The notes under the pieces: model-generated | Told to the model about the DNA's origin: nothing | What the model saw: the letters and a program-made list of their open reading frames with translations, nothing else | Database searches by the model: none | From: JAUNSR01 sp036655355 | GTDB lineage: Bacteria > Bacteroidota > Bacteroidia > Bacteroidales > JAUNSR01 | DNA length: 64,000 nt | Assembly (NCBI GenBank): GCA_036655355.1 | Contig: JAVVQG010000002.1 | Coordinates: 62,001-126,000 of the forward strand | Direction of reading: 5' to 3' | Position numbers and translations under genes: made by a program | In this document: one piece after another, positions 33,921 through 42,717 of the stretch | Position numbering within the stretch: position 1 is the first letter of the stretch | How the letters are laid out: each line of letters opens with the position of its first letter

Positions 33921-35706
33921 ATATCTCAGGAGCGACTCGCCAAATTGTCCCTTCGGTTAGGACAGTCCAAACGACCCCCTTTTCATCCGTTATAAATTGA
34001 TTCACGGAAGAATTCCCGCATTTATATCTCCAAAGAAAGCGGTTCTGATCAGCGTCCGTCGCAACGATTTCACCTTTTCGCGAACCGGAATAGACTACGT
34101 TTTCATGTATGAGAGCGGGACACGGATTATGTTCATACCCCATTTCGAGCGTCGACAACGTTTCTCCCTCCATCTTTTTCGCCGGAAAAGGAACAGCCAA
34201 CAACTCTCCATCCATCGTTTTGGCAAATGCTTTCCGACTCTTCGGATCATAACTCAGAGACTCCCTTACCTTGTATTTGTTTGTACGCCATACTTCCGCA
34301 CCGCTCATCAGATCCAAAGCTGTCATAAAGCGATCGGGAGCTACGATCAAAACCAGATCCTCCTGAACCACCGGCACCACGTTACCCGGAGATAGCAGAT
34401 CCACTGCTTTTCCATTATTCCATTTCCACCGGAGCGATCCGTTATTTTTATCTAGACAATAAAGATAGGTGTCCCATGCTCCAAAAACCACATTATCCCC
34501 ATTCACAGCTGGTTTCCCCTGCATTCTTCCGGTAGGACGAACCCCGTTGAACCGCCAGAGCACCTTGCCTGTGTTCGGATCTATCTTAAGGAAAGATTCG
34601 GTGCCCGCTCCACAATAAAGCATATCCTCATCAATCAACGCATCATTCGTAAGAGGTGATTTGGTAGGAATATGCCACAACTCTTTTCCTTTCTTCAAGC
34701 TAAAAGCCACGATTCGATTATCCGGAGAACCGATGATTACCCGATCTTTGTAGATGAGAGGTGTCGAGAATATTGAGGACCCCAGATTTTGTTTCCAAAT
34801 CACTTTCTTAGAATTTGCATCTCTGCAAATCAGCTCCCCGGTTGAGGTTCCATACACGATTTTCCCTTCCGCAATAGCCAGTCCCGTAAATACGGATGCA
34901 TCTTCTTTGAAGAAGAGTTCCGGAATATGCGTAGGAATATTTTGTCCGATTGCCAAGGCGGTATCGGGAACGGATGCTCCCTTCTGATAATAGCTGCAAC
35001 GGAGGGAATCTTTCTCCACTTCCACCATCGTATAACCAACTTTTCCTTTGCGCGAAGTGAGTGCTTCGCAAACAAACTGAGGAATACCGTCTGCATCATA
35101 TAACTTAAAACGATGTTCATGCCCGCAGAACGCCGCTGCTATGGGATACTCGCGAAGAATAGAAACCAGTTCCCGGTAGTTACCCAGCCCCTCCGTTAAA
35201 GGATAATGACAGAAAAAAAGCACTTTTTTCCCTTTCACCTCCTCTCCCGACAACGTTTCACGAAGCCATTTGAGATCTTCCGCTTTTACATGTCCGTCAC
35301 TCATCCGCATATATGGCCCCGTGCTCAGACCACAGCAATAATAATCTCCCGCCACAAAGCCGAAGCGGTCATTTCCCCAAAGCTTAAGTATCGATTTACC
35401 GGCACTTTCCGACCAAGTCGTTTCATGATTACCCGGAATAACATGCAATGGGGTATTGAATTTAGATAACAGTGCGTGCACATTGTTCAACTCTTCATCG
35501 CTTCCCTGATTCGTGAGGTCTCCGGCCACGATTACAAAATCTGGAGCAAGAGAGTCTATTTCGCGAATCACTCCCGGTAATGCAGCATCGTTATCATTAC
35601 CCGGCACAACATGCAGATCCGCCAAAACGGCGAATCGCAATGCTTCCTGAGCTTCTGCAGTGATAGCGGCAACTCCGAAAAGCAGTGGTAAAATTATTCT
35701 CTTCAT
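33919..35706 (-). CDS. Metallophosphoesterase fused to PQQ-like beta-propeller
   Basis: Exported protein of 595 residues (signal peptide to about residue 19). The N-terminal calcineurin-type phosphoesterase (about 22-240) has the metal-binding motifs ADLHV, GDLTNQGS, GNHET and GHEHRF. The C-terminal part (about 270-590) is a PQQ/BamB-like eight-bladed propeller with repeats such as GSPDNRIVAFSLKKGKELW (given in part). The phosphoesterase may act on nucleotides, phospholipids or UDP-sugars in the periplasm; the propeller could bind a partner. A TATCTTTG -7 box at 35733-35740 precedes it. Confidence 0.85.
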   Translation of the reverse strand: MKRIILPLLFGVAAITAEAQEALRFAVLADLHVVPGNDNDAALPGVIREIDSLAPDFVIVAGDLTNQGSDEELNNVHALLSKFNTPLHVIPGNHETTWSESAGKSILKLWGNDRFGFVAGDYYCCGLSTGPYMRMSDGHVKAEDLKWLRETLSGEEVKGKKVLFFCHYPLTEGLGNYRELVSILREYPIAAAFCGHEHRFKLYDADGIPQFVCEALTSRKGKVGYTMVEVEKDSLRCSYYQKGASVPDTALAIGQNIPTHIPELFFKEDASVFTGLAIAEGKIVYGTSTGELICRDANSKKVIWKQNLGSSIFSTPLIYKDRVIIGSPDNRIVAFSLKKGKELWHIPTKSPLTNDALIDEDMLYCGAGTESFLKIDPNTGKVLWRFNGVRPTGRMQGKPAVNGDNVVFGAWDTYLYCLDKNNGSLRWKWNNGKAVDLLSPGNVVPVVQEDLVLIVAPDRFMTALDLMSGAEVWRTNKYKVRESLSYDPKSRKAFAKTMDGELLAVPFPAKKMEGETLSTLEMGYEHNPCPALIHENVVYSGSRKGEIVATDADQNRFLWRYKCGNSSVNQFITDEKGVVWTVLTEGTIWRVAPEI

Positions 35707-35803
35707 TTGTATATAAGCGTTTTAAGGTATACCAAAGATATTTATTATTAATAAAAGCAAAACAGTAGAGGTTAATTTTAATTCAATGTTATCCTAATTT
35801 TTC

Positions 35804-35811
35804 TATATTTG
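35804..35811 (+). promoter_or_regulatory. Putative -7 box of the CBM9-like gene
   Basis: TATATTTG matches the consensus and lies about 30 bp before the ATG at 35842. This argues against the longer frame that begins at 35809. Confidence 0.5.
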
Positions 35812-35841
35812 TTCGATTTCTATAACTATATTATTATTCCT

Positions 35842-36486
35842 ATGAAAATCAAACAAATCACGAATACTCCTTTATCGATCGAAGCGATTGATGCTTTGAT
35901 GAGAAATACTGAAAATTGTATTGAAACCCTTTCCGTAGATCAGATCAACTGGCCGGAAGAATATCCCTATAAACCGGAAGTGAAATTACGCATCGCGAAA
36001 GGAGCTAACGAGATTTACCTTCAATATGACGTACGCGAAGATCAGACAATGGCACTCGTAACAGAGGATAACGGTCGCGTATGGACCGATTCTTGTTGCG
36101 AATTCTTCATTTCATTCGATGAAAGCGGTTACTACAATCTTGAGATGAATAGTATCGGAAAGGCTCTTTTGGGCTTCCGGAAAACAAAAACAGATGCAGA
36201 ACATGCCTCTCAAGAGGTGATGGATTCGATCCGCATCCTGACAACGATGGGTAATGAGCCTTTTGCTGAGATAAAAGGAGACAATCGTTGGAGTCTGACC
36301 GTAGCGATTCCGATGTCTGCTTTCTTCCGTCACAACATCACTGAACTGGACGGCCTGAAAGGACGATTCAATGCCTTCAAATGCGGAGATGATTTGTCTG
36401 TTCCTCATTTCGCTTCATTATTCCCGATCACAGTCCCAACTCCGAACTTCCACCTGGAAGAGTTCTTCGGTGAAATCGAATTCTAA
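35842..36486 (+). CDS. CBM9-like domain protein
   Basis: A 214-residue single-domain protein with a CBM9/DOMON-like beta-sandwich. The WTDSCCEFFISF segment and the closing FHLEEFFGEIEF are typical of Bacteroidota 'carbohydrate-binding family 9-like' proteins. No signal peptide is seen from the ATG at 35842, so it is probably cytoplasmic, which leaves its ligand open. Stand-alone gene. Confidence 0.75.
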   Translation: MKIKQITNTPLSIEAIDALMRNTENCIETLSVDQINWPEEYPYKPEVKLRIAKGANEIYLQYDVREDQTMALVTEDNGRVWTDSCCEFFISFDESGYYNLEMNSIGKALLGFRKTKTDAEHASQEVMDSIRILTTMGNEPFAEIKGDNRWSLTVAIPMSAFFRHNITELDGLKGRFNAFKCGDDLSVPHFASLFPITVPTPNFHLEEFFGEIEF

Positions 36487-36632
36487 TTATATTTTCCGCT
36501 CATCTCAGATGCAATTAAAAACAAATGTATTATCTTTAATTGTGTTAAAACGCCGGAGTGAAGCCGTTTCTTCTGAAGCATGACTTGGGATGGCGCATTT
36601 GACCTTAGTGTTTATAATTAAACTATATCCAA

Positions 36633-37235
36633 ATGAAATTTAAATCAGTTCTGGTAACAACGCTACTTTTTGCAGGAATTGCCACTGCGGCAAATGCTCA
36701 ACGGGATGCGGCTTATTTAGGTGGAAAAATCGGTATGAATATTGCCACTATGACAAATTCGGACGATATGGATGCGCGCATCGGCTTAAATGTTGGACTT
36801 TTCGGACAATATTTTGTAACAAATACCTTCGCTTTGCAAGGAGAGATTAATTACTCGCAACAAGGGGTGAAAGATTCGGATGACGGAACAACGGGCACCG
36901 TAAAGCTCGATTATCTGAACATTCCGATTTTGGCAAAGTTCTATCCGATGGTAAAAGGATTTAATGTTTATGCGGGTCCACAGTTCGGATTCGCCGTGAA
37001 CAAAGAGATCAAAGCATCAGGGGGCGGGGCATCGATTTCCGTCGATTTAGATGATTATGTAAAAACTTTCGATTTCGGTATCGCATTGGGATTAGGTTAC
37101 GACTTTGATTTCGGACTAACACTCGATGGTCGCTGGACACCAGGATTGACCGGTGTATTCAAAAGCGAATACCTGGATGGATTCGATAACTCCAAAAACT
37201 CCGTATTCACGATTAGCGTAGGATACAAATTCTAA
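36633..37235 (+). CDS. Small outer-membrane beta-barrel (porin-family) protein
   Basis: A 200-residue protein with signal peptide ending NANAQ (about residue 22) and an eight-stranded barrel of the OMP_b-brl_2 type: GGKIGMNIAT near the start, YAGPQFGFAV in the middle and a C-terminal VGYKF. Function unknown; such proteins are abundant in Bacteroidales. A terminator follows. Confidence 0.8.
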   Translation: MKFKSVLVTTLLFAGIATAANAQRDAAYLGGKIGMNIATMTNSDDMDARIGLNVGLFGQYFVTNTFALQGEINYSQQGVKDSDDGTTGTVKLDYLNIPILAKFYPMVKGFNVYAGPQFGFAVNKEIKASGGGASISVDLDDYVKTFDFGIALGLGYDFDFGLTLDGRWTPGLTGVFKSEYLDGFDNSKNSVFTISVGYKF

Positions 37236-37261
37236 GCTTTCTTATGCGGAAATAGCTTATA

Positions 37262-37310
37262 AAAAGGAGGCTTTCTAAAAACAATTGTGTTCTTAGAAAG
37301 CCTCCTTTTC
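37262..37310 (+). terminator. Terminator of the porin-family gene
   Basis: AAAAGGAGGCTTTCTAA pairs with TTAGAAAGCCTCCTTTT, a long near-perfect stem with a T-run. Confidence 0.9.
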
Positions 37311-37388
37311 ATATCGTAACAGTATCGTAAGCACGGAAAACTTGATTTAATCAGCAAATTGCCGTTTATTGCCATTGATATTTACACT

Positions 37389-38741
37389 TCACTGAGTCGG
37401 AACGGCAATCAACTCCCTTTCCATCCACTTTTTACTTTTCCATCGCCTGTATAGTATCACGGCGCGAAAACATTCGTCGATGGTGAAGGCAATCCACATT
37501 CCAAGCAAACCATAACCCATTGAAATTCCCAATACCCAACTCAGTCCCGTTGCAAAAACCCACATCGAAAAGAGTCCCAACATCACGGGAAACCGAGCAT
37601 CCCCCGTCGAACGAAGTCCATTCACAAGCATCATATTCACGCATCGTCCGAATTCCAATATAAAATCCACAAAAAGGATCATCACCCCCAAACGGATGAT
37701 TTGTTCATTATCGGTCAGCAACCCTAGAATCACGCTTCCGGAACCGGCGATTACACCCGCGATCAAACCGGTTATGACCAACGCACCTTTCAGCGAATCT
37801 AGACAAATACGATACGCCTCCTCTTTTCGCCCCTCTCCGATCAGTTGACCCACCAAAATACTATTTCCAAGCGATACCGACATCGCGAAGGTGTAAGTAA
37901 ACATCACAATATTCATCACATACGTGCGGGTGGCAACCGCCTCAATGGCAATCATATTTATGAACATCGTCACCACAACCTGCGAAAAGGAATAACTCAT
38001 CTGTTCACCGGCAGCAGGCATTCCGATTCCAAGCATCTTTTTAAGTTCTCGAAAAGGGAACGGACGCAACAGATTCCGAACGAAGCAAGAGGGCATATTC
38101 CGATACAAAAGGTAAATTAGGATAAAAGCTGCAGCCAGACGACTCACCGAAGTGGCGATAGCGGCTCCTTGCGCTCCTAACTCCGGCATTCCCCAGTTTC
38201 CGAAAATCAATGCGTAATTTCCCAGTGCGTTCAATACGTTTATAACCAAAGTCACCAACATCGGGTATTTAGCCATATTCGCACTACGCAGTACGGCTGA
38301 GATCGTCAGACTGACTGATTGTATGAATGCAAATCCTCCTACAATCTTCATATAGCGTACGCCGTCATCCATCAGTTCCGGTGCCAGATGCATCCATCGT
38401 AACAATGTTTCACTCTGAAACAACAGAAATACACTCGTGATTACACCCAGCAACAGGTTAAAGAGAAGCGAAACAAGGATCACTTGATTGAATTTACCTT
38501 TATTTCCGGCGCCGAGATATTGAGAACAAAGTACGGAAGTTCCCAGTGTTGTTACCTGAAACACCAAAATCACCATATTGAAAACCTGATTCACAACCCC
38601 AACGGAAGCTACCGCCTGATCAGAATATTTACTTAACATGAGGGTATCCATCGTTCCCAATAAAAGAACAAGCAGACATTCTAGAAAAATAGGAAGGGTA
38701 AGGCTTAACAGACGCCTTCTTACAGGATTATTTTTAAACAT
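37389..38741 (-). CDS. MATE-family multidrug/metabolite efflux transporter
   Basis: Intact MATE pump, about 450 residues and 12 membrane segments, exchanging Na+ or H+ for drugs or metabolites. The ATG at 38741 is chosen over a GTG two codons earlier. Full length, in contrast with the deleted MATE gene at 31730. A TAATTTTG box (minus strand, 38770-38777) fits a promoter. Its substrate cannot be told. Confidence 0.9.
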   Translation of the reverse strand: MFKNNPVRRRLLSLTLPIFLECLLVLLLGTMDTLMLSKYSDQAVASVGVVNQVFNMVILVFQVTTLGTSVLCSQYLGAGNKGKFNQVILVSLLFNLLLGVITSVFLLFQSETLLRWMHLAPELMDDGVRYMKIVGGFAFIQSVSLTISAVLRSANMAKYPMLVTLVINVLNALGNYALIFGNWGMPELGAQGAAIATSVSRLAAAFILIYLLYRNMPSCFVRNLLRPFPFRELKKMLGIGMPAAGEQMSYSFSQVVVTMFINMIAIEAVATRTYVMNIVMFTYTFAMSVSLGNSILVGQLIGEGRKEEAYRICLDSLKGALVITGLIAGVIAGSGSVILGLLTDNEQIIRLGVMILFVDFILEFGRCVNMMLVNGLRSTGDARFPVMLGLFSMWVFATGLSWVLGISMGYGLLGMWIAFTIDECFRAVILYRRWKSKKWMERELIAVPTQ

Positions 38742-38886
38742 ATTCACATTATCTTAGAAAAAAATCGTGCAAAATTAGCAAGAATTCCCACGCTATTCTA
38801 TTGATGAATGTCAATAAGTTACAACAACACACAACAGATACGAAGCTTTGAGATAAAAAATGAATAGTATTAGTGACAGTTAACAT

Positions 38887-38894
38887 TATCTTTG
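38887..38894 (+). promoter_or_regulatory. Putative -7 box of the GH20 gene
   Basis: TATCTTTG matches TAnnTTTG and lies 43 bp before the start codon. No exact -33 element. Confidence 0.45.
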
Positions 38895-38937
38895 CATCCG
38901 GAAATCCACGTCCGAATTCATCACAATAAACTTCTAC

Positions 38938-40920
38938 ATGAAAAAAACAACTTTACTCGCAACCATGGTATGGGCAAATCTTGCGCTGATTGCGCAGAAT
39001 GAGGCTCCCAAAGTAATTCCGGCCATCCGTCAATGGCAAGGAGAAAAAGACACACTCTATTTTCAAGGCTCTTTTCAGATTCAAACCAAAGGAAAAGGTT
39101 TAAAGGAGTTGACGGAGACACTCGAAAAAGATTTGAAGGCAACAACACCGGCAAACGAGACGGCTAAAAAGACCCGCATCACGTTGAAACTGGATCCGAA
39201 GGATGCGCAATTCGGTAACGAATCGTATAAGATGCAGATTACCCCGCAGAACATCTCTTTATCAGCACCAACTACTCAGGGCCTCTTCTGGGGGACACGG
39301 ACGTTGTTGCAAATGATCGATACCGGAAAGGGGAAAATCCCTTGCGGAAACATCGTTGATTACCCTGCTTATTCGCATCGGGGATTCATGCTCGACGTAG
39401 CTCGTAAGTTCTTTACAATCGATTACCTGCGCGATTACATCAAGATTCTTTCTTATTACAAAATGAACGAATTCCAGATTCATCTTAACGACAATGGATT
39501 TCCGGAATATTTCGACAACGACTGGGATAAAACGTATTCTGCATTTCGTTTGGAATCGGATCAGTTCCCGGGTTTAACGGCAAAAGACGGTCATTATACA
39601 AAAGAGGAATTCCGCGAACTGCAACGTTTGGGACAAAAATACGGTGTCAATGTTATTCCGGAAATCGATATCCCGGCTCACTCCTTGGCATTTGCCCATT
39701 ACAAACCGGAACTGGGATCTGACAAATATGGGAAAGACCATTTGGATTTGTATAACCCTGAAACATATCTCTTTTGTGATGCATTGTTGAAAGAATACAC
39801 AGCGGGCGAAAATCCGGTTTTCATCGGTCCGGACCTTCATATCGGAACAGATGAATACGACAAACGGGAATCCGAAAAATACCGTGAGTTTACAGATCGT
39901 TATCTGAAATATGTGGAATCGCTGGGTAAAAATGCCCGCATGTGGGGAGGATTGCGTTGGTTGAAAGGAGAAACCCCGGTAAAAGCGGATAATGTGGTGG
40001 TAAATGCTTGGTCATATGATTGGGTTGATCCGTCAAAATCTCTTGAAGATGGCTATAAACTCATCTCTACGTGCGATACGTGGCTGTATATCGTACCTTC
40101 TGCCGGTTATTACCGTGACTTCCTAGACACAAAATGGTTGTATGAAAACTGGAAACCGGAGAAGATCAATTCGAAAGAAACCTTGCCCGACGGAACACCG
40201 GGACTGTTAGGGGGTATGTTTGCTGTTTGGAATGACCATTGCGGAAATGGGGTATCACAACATGACGTTCACATCCGCACAATGCCTGCCGTAAAAGTTT
40301 TAGCTCAGAAGATGTGGAAGGGAAGCGAATCGAAAACGGATTATACAGCTTACGCTGAAACAGCAGGAATTCTACAGGAGGGTCCCGGATTAAATCGTCG
40401 CGCGGTATATGATGCAAAAGCACTGGCCACGTTACCAACCTTGAAACAGCCCGTATCAATGAATGGAAAAACGGTAATCGAAACAGCCGTTCCGGAACTC
40501 GGATATGGTTATTCTGTTTCATTTGACATCAAACCGGAAACGGCTCAGCGTAAAAATGCCGTATTGTTTGGAGGTCCGGAAAGTAAATTACTGCTGAATT
40601 GCGATGATTCTGGTTGTCTGGGCTTCACACGCGATGGATATTACATACGTTTCAGCTATGCCCCTCCTGTAGGGAAATGGAGCAACATCAAAATCGAAGG
40701 AGACGAAAAAGGAACTTCTCTTTTTGTAAATGGAGAATTACAAGAACGTTTGGAAGGGAAACGTCGGAAATCATCACTCAATAAACACGGACGTTATTCC
40801 TATATGTACCTGCTTGAAACATTGGTATTCCCGTTACAACAGATCGGAGCGTCTGAGAACGGATTCGTAGGAGAGATCAAAAACCTAAAGGCCACACAGA
40901 ATCCGGTTGTAATCAAATAA
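38938..40920 (+). CDS. GH20 beta-N-acetylhexosaminidase
   Basis: Secreted exo-hexosaminidase of 660 residues removing terminal beta-GlcNAc or GalNAc. A signal peptide (to about 20) is followed by a GH20b-type N-terminal domain (about 22-140) and a catalytic TIM barrel (about 145-440). The catalytic Asp-Glu pair is in HIGTDEY (about 305-306). A C-terminal concanavalin-like sandwich (about 500-650) may bind carbohydrate. Transcribed alone. It would act after sialidase on mucin or N-glycan antennae. Confidence 0.93.
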   Translation: MKKTTLLATMVWANLALIAQNEAPKVIPAIRQWQGEKDTLYFQGSFQIQTKGKGLKELTETLEKDLKATTPANETAKKTRITLKLDPKDAQFGNESYKMQITPQNISLSAPTTQGLFWGTRTLLQMIDTGKGKIPCGNIVDYPAYSHRGFMLDVARKFFTIDYLRDYIKILSYYKMNEFQIHLNDNGFPEYFDNDWDKTYSAFRLESDQFPGLTAKDGHYTKEEFRELQRLGQKYGVNVIPEIDIPAHSLAFAHYKPELGSDKYGKDHLDLYNPETYLFCDALLKEYTAGENPVFIGPDLHIGTDEYDKRESEKYREFTDRYLKYVESLGKNARMWGGLRWLKGETPVKADNVVVNAWSYDWVDPSKSLEDGYKLISTCDTWLYIVPSAGYYRDFLDTKWLYENWKPEKINSKETLPDGTPGLLGGMFAVWNDHCGNGVSQHDVHIRTMPAVKVLAQKMWKGSESKTDYTAYAETAGILQEGPGLNRRAVYDAKALATLPTLKQPVSMNGKTVIETAVPELGYGYSVSFDIKPETAQRKNAVLFGGPESKLLLNCDDSGCLGFTRDGYYIRFSYAPPVGKWSNIKIEGDEKGTSLFVNGELQERLEGKRRKSSLNKHGRYSYMYLLETLVFPLQQIGASENGFVGEIKNLKATQNPVVIK

Positions 40921-40971
40921 AAATAATTTCTCATTTTTAAAAGCACCAGGCAAGAGAGATCATTTCTTTTA

Positions 40972-40979
40972 TAAATTTG
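40972..40979 (+). promoter_or_regulatory. Putative -7 box of the EamA gene
   Basis: TAAATTTG matches the consensus, 24 bp before the ATG at 41004, which supports that start over the upstream TTG at 40977. Confidence 0.45.
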
Positions 40980-41003
40980 CATGATCATCACAACTGTCAC
41001 ATC

Positions 41004-41951
41004 ATGCACTATTTTGGAGAAATCATCTCTCTTCTGGTTGCCTTTTTCTGGACCATAACAGCACTTTGTTTCGAATACGCTAGTAAAAAGAGCGGCGCAC
41101 TGCCCTTGAACATCATTCGCTTGGGAATGGCTTTCGTCATGTTAGGAATTACACTTTGGATCGCTACGGGGTCTCCTATACCTCTCTCCGCTTCGCGCGA
41201 AACATGGACCTGGTTGGCAATATCGGGATTAATCGGTTTTGTATTTGGTGATTACTGCCTCTTCCATGCATATGTGCAGATCGGTTCACGTTTTACCCAA
41301 CTGATGATGACCTTGGCACCTCCTGCCGCTGCAATTGGCGGCGCATTAATCTTAGGGGAGGAACTCCATTCAAATGCGGTGATGGGTATGATTGTGACCT
41401 TAACCGGAATTATCCTCTCTATCGTGGGACGAGGTGAAGGGGAATCCTCGGGTCGTCTGCGTTTAAAAATACCCTTTAAAGGATTGCTTCTGGCAATAGG
41501 AGCGGGAATCGGACAGGGTATCGGATTGGTATTCAGCAAATTGGGGATGGATTATTTTACACTTGATTTGAACCAACCGGATGCCGCGCACATCGCGAAC
41601 TGGATGGTTCCATTTGCCGCCTCACAAATCAGAATCATTACGGGGATTGTAGGTTTCTTTCTGATTCTGTTGTTTACGAAACAACTACACCTCCTGAAAC
41701 CGGCGTTAAAACAAGGAAAAGCAATGGGTATGGCATCGATCGGAACGTTATTCGGGCCCTTTCTCGGGGTATCCTTCTCATTGATGGCGGTGCAATACAC
41801 TCAAACCGGCATCGCTTCTACCTTGATGGCACTTACGCCGATCATCATCATCTGGCCCTCTTACCTGTTATTCAAACAAAAAATAAGCGCCACCGAAATA
41901 ATCGGAAGCGCTATCAGCATTCTCGGTGTATCGTTGTTTTTCTTATCTTAA
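41004..41951 (+). CDS. EamA-family (DMT superfamily) transporter
   Basis: Inner-membrane transporter of 315 residues with ten hydrophobic segments arranged as two EamA repeats (about 1-135 and 155-310). The first repeat ends with the GEELHSNAVMGMIVTLTGI pattern, given here in part as typical of the family. Substrates of such proteins are metabolites such as amino acids or nucleotide sugars; it cannot be specified here. Converges on gph. Confidence 0.87.
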   Translation: MHYFGEIISLLVAFFWTITALCFEYASKKSGALPLNIIRLGMAFVMLGITLWIATGSPIPLSASRETWTWLAISGLIGFVFGDYCLFHAYVQIGSRFTQLMMTLAPPAAAIGGALILGEELHSNAVMGMIVTLTGIILSIVGRGEGESSGRLRLKIPFKGLLLAIGAGIGQGIGLVFSKLGMDYFTLDLNQPDAAHIANWMVPFAASQIRIITGIVGFFLILLFTKQLHLLKPALKQGKAMGMASIGTLFGPFLGVSFSLMAVQYTQTGIASTLMALTPIIIIWPSYLLFKQKISATEIIGSAISILGVSLFFLS

Positions 41952-41975
41952 ACAGATTTCATAACGTACGATTCG

Positions 41976-42623
41976 TTAAAGAAGCGTGGTAATCTCACCT
42001 GGTGATTCAACCAAAGCAAACGGACGATGTGCTTCCAATTCCTCTACGGGACGAAAACCCCAAGCTACACCCACACCTTTCACCGATGCGGCATTCGCTG
42101 TCATCATATCCACATCCGAATCACCGACATAAAGCACTTCCTCTTTTGTATAACCTGTTATTTCTAAAATATCCTCAATAATTCTGGGATCAGGCTTCAC
42201 CGGGATGCCTTCTCGCTGTCCTAAAACGGCAGCGAATTTAAATTCGGGGAAAAACTTGCTAACCAATGCGGAAGTAGCCTCTTGATATTTATTGGAAGCA
42301 ACGGCAAGTGAAACACCGCGCTCCTGTAGCGCATACAACAACTCACGTATTCCTTCGTAAGGAAGTGTAAAGTCTTCGCCATGCTCCTTGTAGTAAGATT
42401 TAAAAGCCGTACGAATCTTGGCGATCACTTCTTCAGTACGCGCTTCCTCAGGGAGTGCTCTTTTAAACAACATGTTAATACCATTGCCTACGAAAAAACG
42501 GTACTGATCACATTCATGGGTGGGATAACCATACAGCGATAATGCATGATTGGTAGCCATTGCCAAATCGGCGATCGTATCGAGCAATGTACCGTCCAGG
42601 TCAAATATTGCTATTTTAATCAT
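41976..42623 (-). CDS. gph: HAD phosphatase, phosphoglycolate phosphatase-like
   Basis: HAD-superfamily hydrolase of 215 residues. Motif I is FDLDGTLLDT (Asp nucleophile), motif II VASNK, motif III Lys in PVKPDP, and motif IV GDSDVDM. A helical cap (about 15-80) puts it in the Gph/PGMB-like subgroup; 2-phosphoglycolate is the usual annotated substrate, but specificity is not proven. The start is at ATG 42623 (MIKIAIFDLDG), since the longer frame adds residues before the fold. Confidence 0.85.
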   Translation of the reverse strand: MIKIAIFDLDGTLLDTIADLAMATNHALSLYGYPTHECDQYRFFVGNGINMLFKRALPEEARTEEVIAKIRTAFKSYYKEHGEDFTLPYEGIRELLYALQERGVSLAVASNKYQEATSALVSKFFPEFKFAAVLGQREGIPVKPDPRIIEDILEITGYTKEEVLYVGDSDVDMMTANAASVKGVGVAWGFRPVEELEAHRPFALVESPGEITTLL

Positions 42624-42644
42624 CTTATAATTCATCAAAATTAG

Positions 42645-42690
42645 AAAGGCACAAAGATATCGATTCTCATCAAAATATCTTTGTGCCTTT
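42645..42690 (-). terminator. Hairpin between GH92 and gph
   Basis: A perfect 16-bp stem AAAGGCACAAAGATAT / ATATCTTTGTGCCTTT lies between the GH92 stop and the gph start, with a moderate T-rich tail on the minus strand. It probably ends GH92 transcripts. Confidence 0.75.
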
Positions 42691-42717
42691 CATTATAGTA
42701 ACAATTTGAAAGCGTTA

